DNA from: an uncultured Methanobrevibacter sp.
GTDB lineage: Archaea; Methanobacteriota; Methanobacteria; Methanobacteriales; Methanobacteriaceae
Direction: 5' to 3'
DNA: 64,000 bases
NCBI RefSeq assembly: GCF_947170395.1
Contig: NZ_CAMVTE010000004.1
Span: forward strand, 1-64,000
Below the pieces are notes generated by a model. The model saw only the letters and a program-made list of their open reading frames with translations. It was not told where the DNA came from and searched no databases. The position numbers and the translations under genes are program-made. This document shows, piece by piece, positions 54,618-63,470 of the stretch; within the stretch, counting starts at the first letter, position 1; every line of letters starts with the position of its first letter.

Positions 54618-55760
54618 TCATAAGTATGATTCTGCAATTGATGCAACACCTGCGCCTGCATCTTCAATTACACCTAAACCTTTTAAGGTCATTCCGATAG
54701 CAGCAAAGGTTTGTGTTAATTCTTTGTAGGAAATATTTCCCATGTGTCCGATTCTGAAAATGTTTCCTTTCAAGTGATCTTGACCTCCGGCCAATTCCAC
54801 ACCATATTTGTCACGTGTAGTGCCTCTGAAGTCAGCATCTGTAATTCCTTCAGGCATTTTAACGGCGGTCACGGTTGCAGATGAAACAGCTTCATCAGCG
54901 AATAACTCTAAACCTAAAGCTTTAACTGCATCAACACTGGCTTTAGCAGCTTTGTGGTGACGTGCAACTCTTGCATCAAGTCCTTCTTCCATAACCATTT
55001 TCAACGCTTCATTCATTGCATAGGTAAGTGAAACTGATGGAGTGTATGGAGTTTCAGGTGGGACTTTGTCTCCGCTTTTTCTTACAGCTTTCATGTCAAG
55101 ATAGAAAGTGTTGGTTTCCACTTTATCAACAGCCGCCCATGCGTCGTCGCTTAAGGTGATTGCTGCCATGCCCGGTGGTGCAGCCAAACATTTTTGAGAT
55201 CCGGTAAGACAAACGTCAATTCCGAATTTTTCAACGTTTACTGCGTCCCCTCCAAGGGATGATACGGTATCTACGATGTATAATGCATCATAATTTTTCA
55301 TTACTTTACCAATTTCTTCAATAGGTGCAGCTACACCGGTAGAAGTTTCGTTGTGGATAACACTTACAGCTTTAATGTCTTCGTCAGCTTCTAAAGCTTC
55401 TTCGATAGCTTCAGGAGTAACGGCAGTTCCCCATTCTACTGCCAATTCTTTAGTTTCAATTCCATGAGTGTTAGCTATTTTCATGAAACGTTCTCCGAAT
55501 TTTCCACCAACAACATTTAACATTTTTTCTCCAGGAGCTACAGTGTTTGCAATACCTGCTTCCATAGCTGCAGTTCCAGATCCAGTTAATAAATAAGAAT
55601 TATTTGGGGTTTGGAAAACTTTACTCATTAATTCAGTAGTTTCAGTTAAGATTTCACCATATTTAGCGCTTCTGTGGTTAACAACAGCTTGTGACATTGC
55701 ATTGAGTACTCTTGGGTGTACTGTTGTTGGTCCAGGAAGCATTAATAAAATATCGTTCAT
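54618..55760 (-). CDS. Class V aminotransferase (serine/alanine--glyoxylate or broad-specificity type)
   Basis: 380 residues with GGAGG before the ATG. Starts with LMLPGPTTVHPRVLNAMSQA, the family opening. The PLP lysine is in LTGSQKCLAAPPG and the cofactor Asp in YIVDTVSSLGGD. Archaeal relatives (MJ0959 type) are broad-specificity aminotransferases that make serine, alanine or aspartate from keto-acids. Cytosolic homodimer. Single gene next to the candidate origin. Exact amino donor not decidable. Confidence 0.9.
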   Translation of the reverse strand: MNDILLMLPGPTTVHPRVLNAMSQAVVNHRSAKYGEILTETTELMSKVFQTPNNSYLLTGSGTAAMEAGIANTVAPGEKMLNVVGGKFGERFMKIANTHGIETKELAVEWGTAVTPEAIEEALEADEDIKAVSVIHNETSTGVAAPIEEIGKVMKNYDALYIVDTVSSLGGDAVNVEKFGIDVCLTGSQKCLAAPPGMAAITLSDDAWAAVDKVETNTFYLDMKAVRKSGDKVPPETPYTPSVSLTYAMNEALKMVMEEGLDARVARHHKAAKASVDAVKALGLELFADEAVSSATVTAVKMPEGITDADFRGTTRDKYGVELAGGQDHLKGNIFRIGHMGNISYKELTQTFAAIGMTLKGLGVIEDAGAGVASIAESYL

Positions 55761-55996
55761 TAAATTCCTCCAAAATATTAGCTTACTTTAAGCTATATAT
55801 ATTTTTTATTTTTATACTTATTAAATATTTTTAACATGTTATTTCATTCAGTTTTTCTGATGGTGAATTGGCATATTTTATCATATTGTTTAATTTTTCA
55901 TTTAATTAATTAAATAATGGTTAGGTTATATGCAATTTAGTGGAGAAGAACTTCCATTTGGAGGAATTTTTAGAGATATTCTCTTTAGATGAAATG

Positions 55997-57022
55997 TTAT
56001 TTTTGAAGAAGCAGCAGTGATGTGATAATTTTCTGGGCTTGTGGTGTATTCAAATCATCCAATGCATTTAGCTGTTCGATGCCCTTTTGATATTCGGTTA
56101 GTTCAGCATCTTTTTCAGTTAATTTTGCATCTTTTTCACTTAGTTCAGCATCTTTTTCAGTTAATTTTGCATCTTTTTCACTTAGTTCTGCATCTTTTTC
56201 GGTTAATTCAGCATTTTTTTCGGTTAGTTTCTGGTTTTGCTCTTCAATTTCCTGATCTTTTTTTTCCAGTTCTTCACCGTATACGTTGTATACGAGTTCT
56301 TCCATATCACTCTTATATTTTCTCATGTTAATCTCCTCCAACAGCTTTTTTTGCTTTTCTTTGCTTGGAATATTGTTCAATATCATTACCATCAATATTA
56401 CTGCAATATCTCTTTTCATTTCTCTATCTGCAATCTTTGCATTTGAAAACACATGAGCCAATGCTTCGGTAATTTGTTCGCTGTACTTATCAGAGATATA
56501 TTTCGGAATGAATGCAATATCCAATGCTTCGTTATCAGTTAATTCAATATTATGTTTTACTTTGTTAATAAGATTTTCATATTTTTCCCACAATTCGTCA
56601 TCAGGGAAATATATGTAATGTGGTCTGATAATGTCTGTTTTGGTTATTTCGTATTCTTTAGGGAAATTTGAATAATCCTTTCTGCAGGTTACTGCAGTAT
56701 ACATCGGCAATGAATATATGAAACTACCAAATGTTTTGTATTTTGCAAATTTCCTTAAGGTTTTTTCAACAACATCTTCGGATTCATCTTCAAGATTAAT
56801 CAGCATATGCTCTATTAATTCTCCTGTTGATTCGTCACTCTTACCTACGGAGTACAGTTCATCCATCCTTCCCATTTCCATATTTCTCAAAACGACTTCT
56901 GTAGGATATCTTCGACAATATTTGCCTGGCAATCCCAGATACTGGTGTTGCCTTTTTCTGAAAGCCATTGATGAATATTTCATTGTTGCATCAAATGTAT
57001 GAAAGGGCTTTTTAAATTTCAT
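55997..57022 (-). CDS. Rpn/PDDEXK-like protein with long coiled-coil repeat
   Basis: 341 residues from ATG 57022 (AAGGTGG upstream). The N-terminal part (about 30-240) has the RMDELYSV ... EHMLINLEDESEDVV arrangement, reminiscent of the Asp and Glu pairs in Rpn-family (PD-(D/E)xK-like) recombination-promoting nucleases, but it is divergent and the Lys motif is not clear. Residues about 265-320 are seven-residue repeats (LTEKDAE/LSEKDAK) forming a coiled coil, encoded by 21- and 42-base DNA repeats. Related families are mobile-element linked. Function moderately uncertain. Confidence 0.55.
   Translation of the reverse strand: MKFKKPFHTFDATMKYSSMAFRKRQHQYLGLPGKYCRRYPTEVVLRNMEMGRMDELYSVGKSDESTGELIEHMLINLEDESEDVVEKTLRKFAKYKTFGSFIYSLPMYTAVTCRKDYSNFPKEYEITKTDIIRPHYIYFPDDELWEKYENLINKVKHNIELTDNEALDIAFIPKYISDKYSEQITEALAHVFSNAKIADREMKRDIAVILMVMILNNIPSKEKQKKLLEEINMRKYKSDMEELVYNVYGEELEKKDQEIEEQNQKLTEKNAELTEKDAELSEKDAKLTEKDAELSEKDAKLTEKDAELTEYQKGIEQLNALDDLNTPQAQKIITSLLLLQK
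56095..56225 (-). repeat. In-frame 21/42-bp repeats coding a heptad coiled coil
   Basis: On the plus strand the block TCAGCATCTTTTTCAGTTAA and its variant with TTTTGCATC alternate several times. They encode DAELSEK/DAKLTEK heptads. The near-identity of units suggests recent expansion by slippage or unequal exchange, without changing frame. Confidence 0.75.
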
Positions 57023-57035
57023 ATTTTTCCACCTT

Positions 57036-57058
57036 AAATATAAAATTTCCGGAAATTT
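57036..57058 (-). promoter_or_regulatory. Promoter with 16-bp palindrome before the Rpn-like gene
   Basis: AAATTTCC-GGAAATTT (57043-57058) is a perfect palindrome beside a TATA-like TTTTATATTTAA read on the minus strand, just upstream of the ribosome site of the gene starting at 57022. It may be an operator. Confidence 0.4.
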
Positions 57059-57244
57059 ATTTTTTAAATCCACATCGATGTATTTGATAGTCTAAATCAT
57101 TTCATATATAACCTTTTTAACTAAAAAAGGAATTATTGATGTTTATTTGTAATTTAAAGGATTCATAATAATATTTACTTTACTTCATAAACAATAAATT
57201 ATTTAATCAATTAAAGCCAAACTAATATTTAGTGAGGTTTAAAT

Positions 57245-57964
57245 ATGGAATTTGGACTCTGGGAAAAATATTACAAAGAAATTCTTGAAGATTTCGGTTT
57301 TTCACGTGAAGGCGATGAGGAATCCGCAAAACTGTTGGATGAAATATTGTTTGAAGAAGGTTGTCTTACATTGGATGATTTAAGCAAGATTGTAGGATTT
57401 TCAGATAAATTCATCGTATTTGGTGCAGGACCTTCCGTTAAGGAGCATATTCAGGAGCTGAAGGATAATTACGATTTAAAGGATTACGTTTTGGTTGCAG
57501 CTGACGGCGCAACAACCGCCATGATTGAGGAACGTCTTGTTCCGGATATAGTGGTTACAGATTTGGATGGAAACATTGACGATATCCTTTTGGCCAATTT
57601 GAAAGGGGCAAACATTGTAATCCATGCCCATGCAGACAACATTGAAAGAATTGCATCCTTAAGTTCATTTTTCAACAACGTATTGGGCACAACCCAGGCA
57701 CAGCCAATCGGAAACCTCTATAATTTCGGCGGATTCACCGATGGAGACAGGGCAATATTTCTCTCAGTAGCTTTGGGAGCAACACAGATAATCCTTGCCG
57801 GAATGGACTTTGGAGATATTGTAACCAAATATTCAAGGCCTAATCTGGAAAGCAATTTGGCCAATGCCGATGAATTCAAAAAGAAAAAATTGGTTTATGC
57901 TGAAATGTTCACAAACTGGATAGTGGAAAACGAAAATGTGGACATCGTCAACCTTATGGAATAA
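57245..57964 (+). CDS. 6-hydroxymethylpterin diphosphokinase MptE (DUF115)
   Basis: 239 residues, with GAGGT upstream of ATG 57245. Core motifs: FIVFGAGPSVKEHI, VLVAADGATTAMIE, VPDIVVTDLDGN, ANIVIHAHADN and NFGGFTDGDRA, the pattern of archaeal MptE (MJ1634). It transfers diphosphate from ATP to 6-hydroxymethyl-7,8-dihydropterin in tetrahydromethanopterin synthesis, needed for methanogenesis. Cytosolic. It is followed 32 bases later by orc1/cdc6 on the same strand. Confidence 0.9.
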   Translation: MEFGLWEKYYKEILEDFGFSREGDEESAKLLDEILFEEGCLTLDDLSKIVGFSDKFIVFGAGPSVKEHIQELKDNYDLKDYVLVAADGATTAMIEERLVPDIVVTDLDGNIDDILLANLKGANIVIHAHADNIERIASLSSFFNNVLGTTQAQPIGNLYNFGGFTDGDRAIFLSVALGATQIILAGMDFGDIVTKYSRPNLESNLANADEFKKKKLVYAEMFTNWIVENENVDIVNLME

Positions 57965-57996
57965 TTTTTATATTAATATGAATAAAAGTGGATAAC

Positions 57997-59106
57997 ATGG
58001 GAATTGAAGATATTTTAATGTATGATGAGAGTCTTTTTCAAAATATAAATGCTTTTGACCCAGATTACATGCCTCCAAATTACAATTTCAGAGATACTCA
58101 AATGGAGGCAATGGCGATGGCAATAAGACCAGCAATGAGAGGGGGTCAGCCATCAAATGCTGTTATTTTAGGCTCACCTGCAACAGGTAAGACAACGGCT
58201 ATCAGAAAAGTATTTGAGATGGTTGAAAAGAATACTGAAAAAATCGTATGCGTTTATATTAACTGCCAAATCCATACAACCCGTTTTGGAATATTTTCTC
58301 AAATCTACAAAAAGATGTTCGGACATGTTCCTCCCGAAACAGGAGTTCCGTTCTCAAGAATCTATACTCAAATCATGCAGGATCTTCAAAAAAACGGCAA
58401 ATCACTTATTATAGCTTTTGATGATATAAACTATCTTTTCCAAACAAACCACGCAAATAAGGTAGTCTACGATATACTTAGGGCTTATGAGGAATATCCC
58501 GGTGTGAGAACATCCATTTTTGCAATACTGTCCGATTTGGAATTCAAGTATGCATTTGACAAAAATGTAAATACAGTATTCATTCCTCAGGAAATCATGT
58601 TCCCGCTTTACACATATCCTGAAATCGAGGATATCCTAAAAGACCGTGTGAATGCAGGGTTTTTCCCAGGCGTTTTGGCCGATGACATCCTGGAGCAGAT
58701 TGCAATGTACACTTTGGAAAATGGAGATTTGAGGGTTGGAATTAACCTTCTGAAATCCTGCGGCAACATTGCGGAAGCATCAGCAAGTCGTGAAATCACA
58801 CAGGAACACTTCGATAAGGCTATTGAGTCCTTAGTTTCAGTTAATGTTTCCGAAACCCTAAAATCCTTAAATGATGATGAAAGAAATATATTAAAAATGA
58901 TTGTTGATTATGATGGCATTTACACTGCCCGTGAACTTGGAGACATATATATAGAAAAAACAGGCTCCAGTTACTCATCATTCAATAGAATCCTTGATAA
59001 ATTGGAATTTGTAAGATTGGTCGATACCAAATTTACAGGAAAAGGTGCAAGGGGCAAATCCCGCCAGATAATATTGCGGTTCGACCCCGAAGATTATGAA
59101 ATCTAG
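57997..59106 (+). CDS. Orc1/Cdc6-family replication initiator
   Basis: 369 residues from ATG 57997; a GTG at 57988 is alternative. AAA+ domain with Walker A LGSPATGKTTAIRKV, Walker B LIIAFDDINYLF, sensor FAILSDLEF and the lid region DLRVGINLLKSCG. A C-terminal winged helix (about 285-369) with ARELGDIYIEKTGSSYSSFNRI ends in a basic segment. It binds origin recognition boxes and helps load MCM. The mini-ORB cluster at 54.3 kb is a likely target. Several paralogues are usual in methanogens; which one this is cannot be told here. Confidence 0.92.
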   Translation: MGIEDILMYDESLFQNINAFDPDYMPPNYNFRDTQMEAMAMAIRPAMRGGQPSNAVILGSPATGKTTAIRKVFEMVEKNTEKIVCVYINCQIHTTRFGIFSQIYKKMFGHVPPETGVPFSRIYTQIMQDLQKNGKSLIIAFDDINYLFQTNHANKVVYDILRAYEEYPGVRTSIFAILSDLEFKYAFDKNVNTVFIPQEIMFPLYTYPEIEDILKDRVNAGFFPGVLADDILEQIAMYTLENGDLRVGINLLKSCGNIAEASASREITQEHFDKAIESLVSVNVSETLKSLNDDERNILKMIVDYDGIYTARELGDIYIEKTGSSYSSFNRILDKLEFVRLVDTKFTGKGARGKSRQIILRFDPEDYEI

Positions 59107-59181
59107 CTTTTCCTGCTGGAAATTAGTTTTTTCTGTTAACATTAGAGTGTATGCATGGTAAGCCTATAGTCTAATGTGCAA

Positions 59182-59219
59182 CTAAGGGTTTGGTATTGTA
59201 AAATCAATTAAATCCTTAG
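59182..59219. terminator. Hairpin between convergent genes
   Basis: CTAAGGGTTT (59182-59191) pairs with AAATCCTTAG (59210-59219) through 10 positions with one G-T pair. It lies between the end of orc1/cdc6 and the end of the minus-strand small membrane protein, whose stop it includes. It may serve both as terminator. Confidence 0.4.
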
Positions 59220-59395
59220 ATTATGTACGGATTTTGAGCTGCAACAACAGAAATAACAGATAAAAGTAATGCTGCTATTACTACAAGCATTACCATGCAA
59301 GATTGAACATCTATGTTGCTGTATGCAATTTCGTCAACTATTGAATTTCTTTTTCTTAAATCTGCTTGTAATGTGGTGTCATTATTTCTCAACAT
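59216..59395 (-). CDS. Small single-helix membrane protein
   Basis: 59 residues from ATG 59395 (GTGAT site just before; the GTG itself at 59404 is in frame). A charged N-terminus (LRKRNSIVDEIAYSNIDVQ) and one membrane helix (MVMLVVIAALLLSVISVVAA) near the C-terminus. It has some likeness to small archaeal pilin-like or tail-anchored proteins but no processing motif is certain. Divergent from the archease gene. Function unknown. Confidence 0.6.
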   Translation of the reverse strand: MLRNNDTTLQADLRKRNSIVDEIAYSNIDVQSCMVMLVVIAALLLSVISVVAAQNPYII

Positions 59396-59428
59396 ATAAA
59401 TCACTATATTAAAATTGTTGAAGGTTCA

Positions 59429-59468
59429 TATATAAACAAAGAGATAGAGAGCATTTGAAGAGTAATAT
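59429..59468 (+). promoter_or_regulatory. Archease promoter and shared 22-base leader element
   Basis: CATATATAAA (59429-59438) is a TATA box. The 22 bases at 59447-59468 (with GAGCATTTGAAGAGTAATA) are identical, inverted, to bases 9-30 of the window, in front of another gene. They span the expected transcription start and early leader. Confidence 0.5.
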
Positions 59469-59483
59469 TTTTTGGAGAAAATC

Positions 59484-59897
59484 ATGAAAAGCTATGAATA
59501 TTTTGATGTAACTGCCGATATAGGATTAAAAGCTTATGGTGAAAGTCTTAATGAAGCGTTTGAAAATGCAGGACTTGCAATGTTTAACATAATCACTGAT
59601 ACATCTGATGTTGAGCCAACAGATGAAATTTCATTTGAAATAACTTCTGAAGACGAAGTATCTCTTCTTTATGATTATCTTGAGGAGCTTCTGTTTTATC
59701 ATGAAATCGATTTCATGCTTTTCAGCGAATTTCATGTTGAAATCGATGAAGGTCTGCATCTGAAATCAACAATCAAAGGGGAGAAAATAGATTGGGATAA
59801 GCATGAGCGAAAAACCGAAATAAAGGCAATAACGTTTCATAAGATGAAAGTTATTAAAAAGGACTTCGTAGAGCTTCATGCTATTGTGGATTTATAA
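59484..59897 (+). CDS. Archease (RtcB cofactor)
   Basis: 137 residues from ATG 59484 with GGAGA at 59473-59477. Family landmarks: EYFDVTADIGLKAYG at the start, NEAFENAGLAMFNIITD, and the C-terminal VKAITFH-like strand (IKAITFHKMKV) that carries the metal ligands. Archease activates the RNA ligase RtcB by helping guanylate transfer and widening its NTP use in tRNA splicing. rtcB itself starts 575 bases downstream, separated by a DUF4064-like gene. Confidence 0.92.
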   Translation: MKSYEYFDVTADIGLKAYGESLNEAFENAGLAMFNIITDTSDVEPTDEISFEITSEDEVSLLYDYLEELLFYHEIDFMLFSEFHVEIDEGLHLKSTIKGEKIDWDKHERKTEIKAITFHKMKVIKKDFVELHAIVDL

Positions 59898-59930
59898 GAT
59901 TTATATAATAATTAAGACATATTAATTTTC

Positions 59931-60251
59931 ATGAAACGAACTCATACAATAACAAGGACATTTGAAATGGTGATGGGACTGATAGGATCTGTCATCGGAA
60001 TATTTTCAGGTTCCTTTTTAATATTTCTGGAACATGTTGGTCAGGCACATGCTCCATTTTTGGGCATAATTGCCATTATCGCATCCGTTTTAGGTTTGGC
60101 GTCTTCTTTTTATGTTAAAAAGAACGTTGAACTTGCTGGTGTTGGTTTTATAATCGCAACAATGTTTGTCATCATAGGTTCCGACTACATAAATGCTGTA
60201 AGCGCAATATTTTTGATGATTGCAGGGGCATCAGCACTCTTTAGAAAATAA
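59931..60251 (+). CDS. DUF4064-like small membrane protein
   Basis: 106 residues with three to four membrane helices (MVMGLIGSVIGIFSGSFLIFL, FLGIIAIIASVLGLASSFYV, VGFIIATMFVIIG, cited in part). The layout fits DUF4064, common in Methanobrevibacter and Firmicutes and of unknown function. No ribosome site; the TATA-like TTTATATAATAATTAA just upstream implies a leaderless mRNA. It sits between archease and rtcB but has no evident link to them. Confidence 0.75.
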   Translation: MKRTHTITRTFEMVMGLIGSVIGIFSGSFLIFLEHVGQAHAPFLGIIAIIASVLGLASSFYVKKNVELAGVGFIIATMFVIIGSDYINAVSAIFLMIAGASALFRK

Positions 60252-60268
60252 CTCTTTTTTTACAATAT

Positions 60269-60376
60269 TTATTCTGTAGTGAATTTTTCATATTCGATAC
60301 CAGTTGCAATGTCGGCGGAAAGAATGCATTGAGTATTAAGGAAGTTTCCAGGCATTATTCCGCTTATTATAATCAT
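60269..60376 (-). CDS. Possible 35-residue protein
   Basis: ATG 60376 opens a frame of 35 codons (IIISGIMPGNFLNTQCILSA, then acidic end EKFTTE). The composition looks protein-like. There is no ribosome site. TGAGT-CA-ACTCA (60377-60388) is a short palindrome right in front. It may be a small gene, a remnant or chance. Confidence 0.3.
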   Translation of the reverse strand: MIIISGIMPGNFLNTQCILSADIATGIEYEKFTTE

Positions 60377-60472
60377 TGAGTCAACTCATTTTTTTAATTT
60401 TTCCGTGAATCTACCAAAACCTTATTTAATTATCACACATAAATATTAAAACATAATATTTTAGTGATGCTT

Positions 60473-61921
60473 ATGACAATAAAGGATGAAATCAAAAAAG
60501 TTAGAGATAATGTTTATGAAATTCCGGGCTCTTTTGATAAAAGAATGAGGGCTTCCGGAAGATTTTACATTGCTGATGAATATTTTGATGAACTGGAGGA
60601 GGGTGCAATAGAACAGATTGTCAATATCGCCTGTCTTCCGGGGGTTCAGAGATATTCCATCGGACTTCCAGACATTCACTTCGGATACGGATTTCCAATA
60701 GGTGGAGTTGCCGCATTCAGTATGAGAAACGGTATTGTATCACCTGGAGGAGTCGGTTTTGACATAAACTGCGGTGTCAGACTGATTAAATCAAACCTGA
60801 CTCTTGAAGACATTGAGGACAAACTCGATGAGCTTACAGAAAAGCTGTTTAAAAATATTCCGTCAGGTGTTGGAAGCAAAGGTAAAATAAAGCTCAATGA
60901 AGATGAAATTAATGATGTGCTTGACCTTGGTGCCGAATGGGCTGTCAACAATGGATATGGATGGAGCGAAGATTTGGAAGTTTTGGAAGAAAACGGAAAA
61001 ATGGAAGATGCCGATTCAAGTATCGTATCCGACAAGGCCAAAAAAAGAGGAATTCCTCAATTGGGTTCTTTAGGTTCCGGAAATCACTTTCTGGAAGTTC
61101 AAATTGTTGATGAGATTTATGATGATGAAGCGGCCAAGGCATTCGGCCTTGAGAAGGGAATGATTGTAATCATGGTTCATTCAGGTTCAAGGGGCTGCGG
61201 ACATCAGGTATGTTCAGATTATTTAAGAGTAATGGATAAGGCATATAAGAAGTACAAAATCCAACTTGATGACAGACAATTGGCCTGTGCTCCACTTGAC
61301 TCAAAAGAAGCTCAGGATTATATTCAGGCAATGGCTGCGGCAGCCAATTATGCATGGGCAAACAGACAATTGATGACTCACTGGATTCGTGAAACATTTG
61401 AGGATGTTTTGGGAAAATCCGCAAGGGAAATGGAAATGGACATTGTCTATGATGTGGCCCACAACATCGTCAAGATGGAAAGGCATAAAATTTACAACCG
61501 TGAAGAGGATGTGCTTGTTCACAGAAAAGGAGCCACACGTGCATTCGGCCCTGGAAGGGAAGAGGTTCCTGAAAAATACAGGGACATCGGACAGCCTGTG
61601 CTGATTCCTGGTACAATGGGTACCGCTTCATACGTACTTCGCGGAACAGACAAGGCAATGGAAGAGACATTCGGTTCCACCGCACACGGTGCCGGAAGGG
61701 TACTTTCAAGATCCAAGGCCAAAAAGGATTATGATGCTGATGAAATCACTGCTGATTTGGCAACAAAAGGTATTAAAATCAAGGCTACAAGCAAACATGT
61801 CATTGAAGAGGAAGCACCTGGTGCATACAAGGACGTTGACAGTGTAGTAAGGGTTTCAGACAGTACTGGTATTGCAAAACTTGTTGCTAAAGTCAAGCCG
61901 TTATCTGTTTGCAAAGGGTAG
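60473..61921 (+). CDS. RNA-splicing ligase RtcB
   Basis: 482 residues from ATG 60473 (AGTGAT just upstream; ATG 60467 and GTG 60464 overlap it). Metal and guanylate-site motifs in order: the Cys of [10 protein letters not shown], His of [29 protein letters not shown] and the nucleotide-binding His of [12 protein letters not shown], to which GMP becomes attached. RtcB joins 2',3'-cyclic phosphate and 5'-OH ends in tRNA splicing and RNA repair, with GTP and manganese. Complete, no intein (some archaeal RtcBs carry one). Archease lies upstream. Confidence 0.96.
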   Translation: MTIKDEIKKVRDNVYEIPGSFDKRMRASGRFYIADEYFDELEEGAIEQIVNIACLPGVQRYSIGLPDIHFGYGFPIGGVAAFSMRNGIVSPGGVGFDINCGVRLIKSNLTLEDIEDKLDELTEKLFKNIPSGVGSKGKIKLNEDEINDVLDLGAEWAVNNGYGWSEDLEVLEENGKMEDADSSIVSDKAKKRGIPQLGSLGSGNHFLEVQIVDEIYDDEAAKAFGLEKGMIVIMVHSGSRGCGHQVCSDYLRVMDKAYKKYKIQLDDRQLACAPLDSKEAQDYIQAMAAAANYAWANRQLMTHWIRETFEDVLGKSAREMEMDIVYDVAHNIVKMERHKIYNREEDVLVHRKGATRAFGPGREEVPEKYRDIGQPVLIPGTMGTASYVLRGTDKAMEETFGSTAHGAGRVLSRSKAKKDYDADEITADLATKGIKIKATSKHVIEEEAPGAYKDVDSVVRVSDSTGIAKLVAKVKPLSVCKG

Positions 61922-61927
61922 TTTAAA

Positions 61928-62686
61928 ATGATTGGTATAATTGGTGGCAGTGGTGTATATGAAATTACACAAAAGGCTGACTCCTGTGAAGAGAAATTAG
62001 TCAAAACAGACTATGGGGATGTGAAAGTTTCAATCTTGGAGATATTTTCCAAAAAGGTGGCATTTATCCCCCGCCATGCACAGGGTCATTCAATTCCACC
62101 TCATAAAATAAACTTCAGGGCAAATATTGATGCTTTAAAAAACGTAGGCGTTACTAAAATAATAGCTACAAACTCCGTTGGGTCCATGAACGAAAACATG
62201 CCTCCCGGAGCTTTTGTAATTCCGAATGACTTTTTGGATTTCTCACAAAACAGGGCAAAAACCTACTTTGAAGATAAGGTGGTCCATATTGACGTTACAG
62301 AACCGTATTGTCCATATTTAAGGGATGTTTTAGCCCAATCAGGTGATGTTCTCCTTGGAGGCACATATGTATGTACCGAAGGGCCAAGATTTGAAACTCC
62401 TGCCGAGATAAAGATGTTTAAAATGCTTGGAGGGGACTTGGTTGGAATGACAGGCCTTCCTGAAGTCACCCTTGCCCGTGAGAGGGAGATGTGCTACAAT
62501 TCAATATGTATCGTATCCAATTATGCATCAGGAATATCCGACCAGGAGCTTACAATCGATGAAGTGTTTGAGATGGTGGCTCAAAAGGAAACAGAACTGC
62601 TAGAATTGATTTATAATTTTATTAAAAACGTTGATGATAAAAAAGATTGCACCTGCAATCATGCTTTGGATGGTGCAGAGGTTTAG
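61928..62686 (+). CDS. Methylthioadenosine/methylthioinosine phosphorylase family protein
   Basis: 252 residues, 6 bases after rtcB. Phosphate-site motif IGIIGGSGVYEI at the start, FIPRHAQGHSIPPHKINFRAN, TEGPRFETPAEI and GMTGLPEVTLAREREMCY. The purine-pocket segment is NYASGISDQELT. Archaeal members split methylthioadenosine or, after deamination, methylthioinosine, with phosphate. Which one is used here cannot be fixed. An odd C-terminal tail has two near Cys (DCTCNHAL). Likely in an operon with rtcB and the NifX-like gene. Confidence 0.88.
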   Translation: MIGIIGGSGVYEITQKADSCEEKLVKTDYGDVKVSILEIFSKKVAFIPRHAQGHSIPPHKINFRANIDALKNVGVTKIIATNSVGSMNENMPPGAFVIPNDFLDFSQNRAKTYFEDKVVHIDVTEPYCPYLRDVLAQSGDVLLGGTYVCTEGPRFETPAEIKMFKMLGGDLVGMTGLPEVTLAREREMCYNSICIVSNYASGISDQELTIDEVFEMVAQKETELLELIYNFIKNVDDKKDCTCNHALDGAEV

Positions 62687-62695
62687 GTGATTTAA

Positions 62696-63016
62696 ATGCG
62701 TTTGGCTGTTGTGTCTTCCGATGGTGTGAATGTTGATTTGCACCTTGGAAAAGGTAAAAACATTTGTGTTTATGACTATGAGGAGGATTTGACATTTGTC
62801 GAGTCCAGATCCGTTGAAATTGCAGAGGATTCAAAACATCAGGGAAGTAAGGTCTTAAAGGCTTGTGAAGACTGTGATGTTTTGATTGCAGTGGAATATG
62901 GTTTTAAGTCCAAAATCAAAGCTGAAGATATGGGAATTAAACTCGTAAAGGATGAAGGTCCTGTCGATGAGGTTTTGAAAAGATACATTGATCATTACAA
63001 TTTTATGAAAAATTAA
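62696..63016 (+). CDS. NifX/NifB-type iron-molybdenum cofactor domain protein
   Basis: 106 residues with AGGTGAT before the ATG. Strands and helices typical of the dinitrogenase FeMo-cofactor domain: MRLAVVSSDGVNVDLHLGKG, ICVYDYEEDLTFVE, KVLKACEDCDVLIAVEYG, GIKLVKDEGPVDEVL. Such proteins bind metal-sulfur clusters, or in non-fixing methanogens have unknown cluster roles. Ten bases after the nucleoside phosphorylase gene, and followed by T-runs. Confidence 0.88.
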   Translation: MRLAVVSSDGVNVDLHLGKGKNICVYDYEEDLTFVESRSVEIAEDSKHQGSKVLKACEDCDVLIAVEYGFKSKIKAEDMGIKLVKDEGPVDEVLKRYIDHYNFMKN

Positions 63017-63017
63017 C

Positions 63018-63037
63018 TTTTTTTCATAATTTTTTTT
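63018..63037 (+). terminator. Double T-run terminator
   Basis: Two T-runs (63018-63024 and 63030-63037) follow the stop codon of the NifX-like gene, the common archaeal termination signal. Confidence 0.5.
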
Positions 63038-63058
63038 AAAAACATTTAAATAACAATA

Positions 63059-63200
63059 GTTATATATGATTAATTAGGGTAATATGAGGGATATTATCTG
63101 TTTATTGGATTTGTATTCGCTTAATTTGTCCTGTGCTCTATGTAAAATGAATATCTCCCAATAATCATTTAATTAGGCGAATACTATCTATCTTTAATTA
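63059..63200 (+). ncRNA. Candidate structured RNA 1
   Basis: A TATA box TTATATAT (63059-63066) predicts a transcript from about 63088. In it GTATTCGCTTAATT (63113-63126) pairs with AATTAGGCGAATAC (63171-63184) over 14 bp with one G-U pair. In addition GGGATATT (63088-63095) can pair with AATATCTCCC (63150-63159), and TTATTGG (63102-63108) with CCAATAA (63158-63164), in the loop of the first stem, as in a pseudoknot. No protein frame fits this start. The pairings are seen in the sequence; the RNA itself is inferred. Confidence 0.4.
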
Positions 63201-63470
63201 TTTTGATTTTAACTGCATTTATCTTGAAGCAAATTAGTGAACCTTATGTATTTTTTAACATTCAATCAATAATATTGAAGTGAAAAAAATATATTGTAAA
63301 CTTTTTTTCAATCTATTGTAGCAATTTTGAAAATCGGTTTTGGTGGCTTTATTTTCAATTTTGAGGATGATGATTCAATTTTCATTTGTGTCCTGTAAAC
63401 TTTTTGAAATTTTATTATTTAAAATTTTTTCCAGATTGTGGTCAAATTCCAAAAATTCAATAATCTTTAT

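Noticed and set aside
59484-61921. Archease and rtcB as a single operon
   Set aside because: They are close, but the DUF4064-like gene and a 221-base gap lie between, and rtcB has its own A+T-rich upstream region. Functional neighbours but not shown to be one transcript.
63084-63164. 26-codon frame starting ATGAGGGAT with a CxxC pair
   Set aside because: The ATG lies only about 20 bases from the TATA box, so the transcript should start after it, and the stretch is taken up by strong RNA pairings. Short RNA preferred.
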